From the NCBI GenBank assembly GCA_029215795.1, contig JARDYH010000004.1, positions 28,214,001-28,278,000 of the forward strand: a DNA stretch of 64,000 bases, written 5' to 3'. Below, one piece after another: positions 63,871 through 64,000 of this stretch (position 1 is its first letter; every line of letters starts with the position of its first letter). The translations under genes were made by a program, and so were the position numbers. A model generated the notes under the pieces. It had not been told where the DNA came from, did no database searches, and worked only from the letters and a program-made list of their open reading frames with translations. This stretch comes from Anniella stebbinsi. Its lineage: Eukaryota; Chordata; Lepidosauria; Squamata; Anniellidae.

Positions 63871-64000
63871 TTCATTGGGAGATATTGGCTGGGGTGTTGT
63901 CCGTATGTGGGCGACGCTCAGTCCTAGCAGTTGTTTACATGTTGTAATCCCAGGAAAGGAGTCGAAATCCTGAACTGGCTTCGGTCATCAGTTTTGGATT
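63871..64000. other. Window edge, nothing recognised
   Basis: No gene or repeat recognised in the last 130 bp. Confidence 0.4.

Noticed and set aside
1..64000. CRISPR array, operon, phage or plasmid genes
   Set aside because: No regularly spaced direct repeats with unique spacers and no prokaryotic gene organisation; everything fits a reptile nuclear genome.

Overview
The window is vertebrate nuclear DNA, almost certainly from a squamate reptile (lizard or snake). A full tRNA-derived Sauria-type SINE (30737-30962) is the clearest lineage marker. CR1, L1, L2-type and R4-type LINE relics occur together, as known from lizard genomes. No bacterial, plasmid or phage features were seen, and the species cannot be named from sequence alone.

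The only convincing intact protein-coding gene is a single-exon rhodopsin-like GPCR at 11425-12513 (+, 362 aa) of the P2Y nucleotide-receptor family, P2Y1/P2Y11 subgroup. A CpG-rich stretch (about 10600-11500) runs into it and probably holds its promoter and 5' UTR. The best poly(A) signal is at 13908. The rest is transposable-element relics, microsatellites and anonymous intergenic DNA. Nearly all other ORFs are chance readings of GC-rich palindromes, microsatellites or broken LINEs.

Layout. 1-10600: a possible retrocopy relic, PIF/Harbinger-like and hAT-like foldback elements, a tRNA-SINE, an L1-like 3' relic split by a 1.0-kb hAT-type element (5392-6407), and an L2-type 3' end (9385-9900). 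10600-14000: the receptor gene. 14000-20100: MITEs, a dispersed retroposon, and a possible solo LTR. 20100-26245: a stack of nested insertions (CR1 split by a CpG-rich DNA element and by an antisense L1, itself split by a Harbinger-like element). 26250-50400: SINEs, L2 tails, five-part MITE families, two antisense CR1 fragments, two large palindromic elements and an antisense R4 relic. 50400-64000: many hAT-type foldback elements (50434, 51580, 53006, 58017, 61207), each with a perfect 8-bp target duplication, plus a head-to-head retroelement carrying hammerhead-ribozyme-like motifs and a sense L1 3' half.

The most interesting signals are: (i) five copies of an exactly 320-bp 'palindrome of palindromes' MITE, several with 8-bp target duplications; (ii) hammerhead-like cores in a Penelope-like relic; (iii) GATC-rich hAT foldback elements differing in the number of internal ~240-bp palindromic units; (iv) the dated nesting at 20100-26245. 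All are read by eye; no alignment, folding or database search was run.
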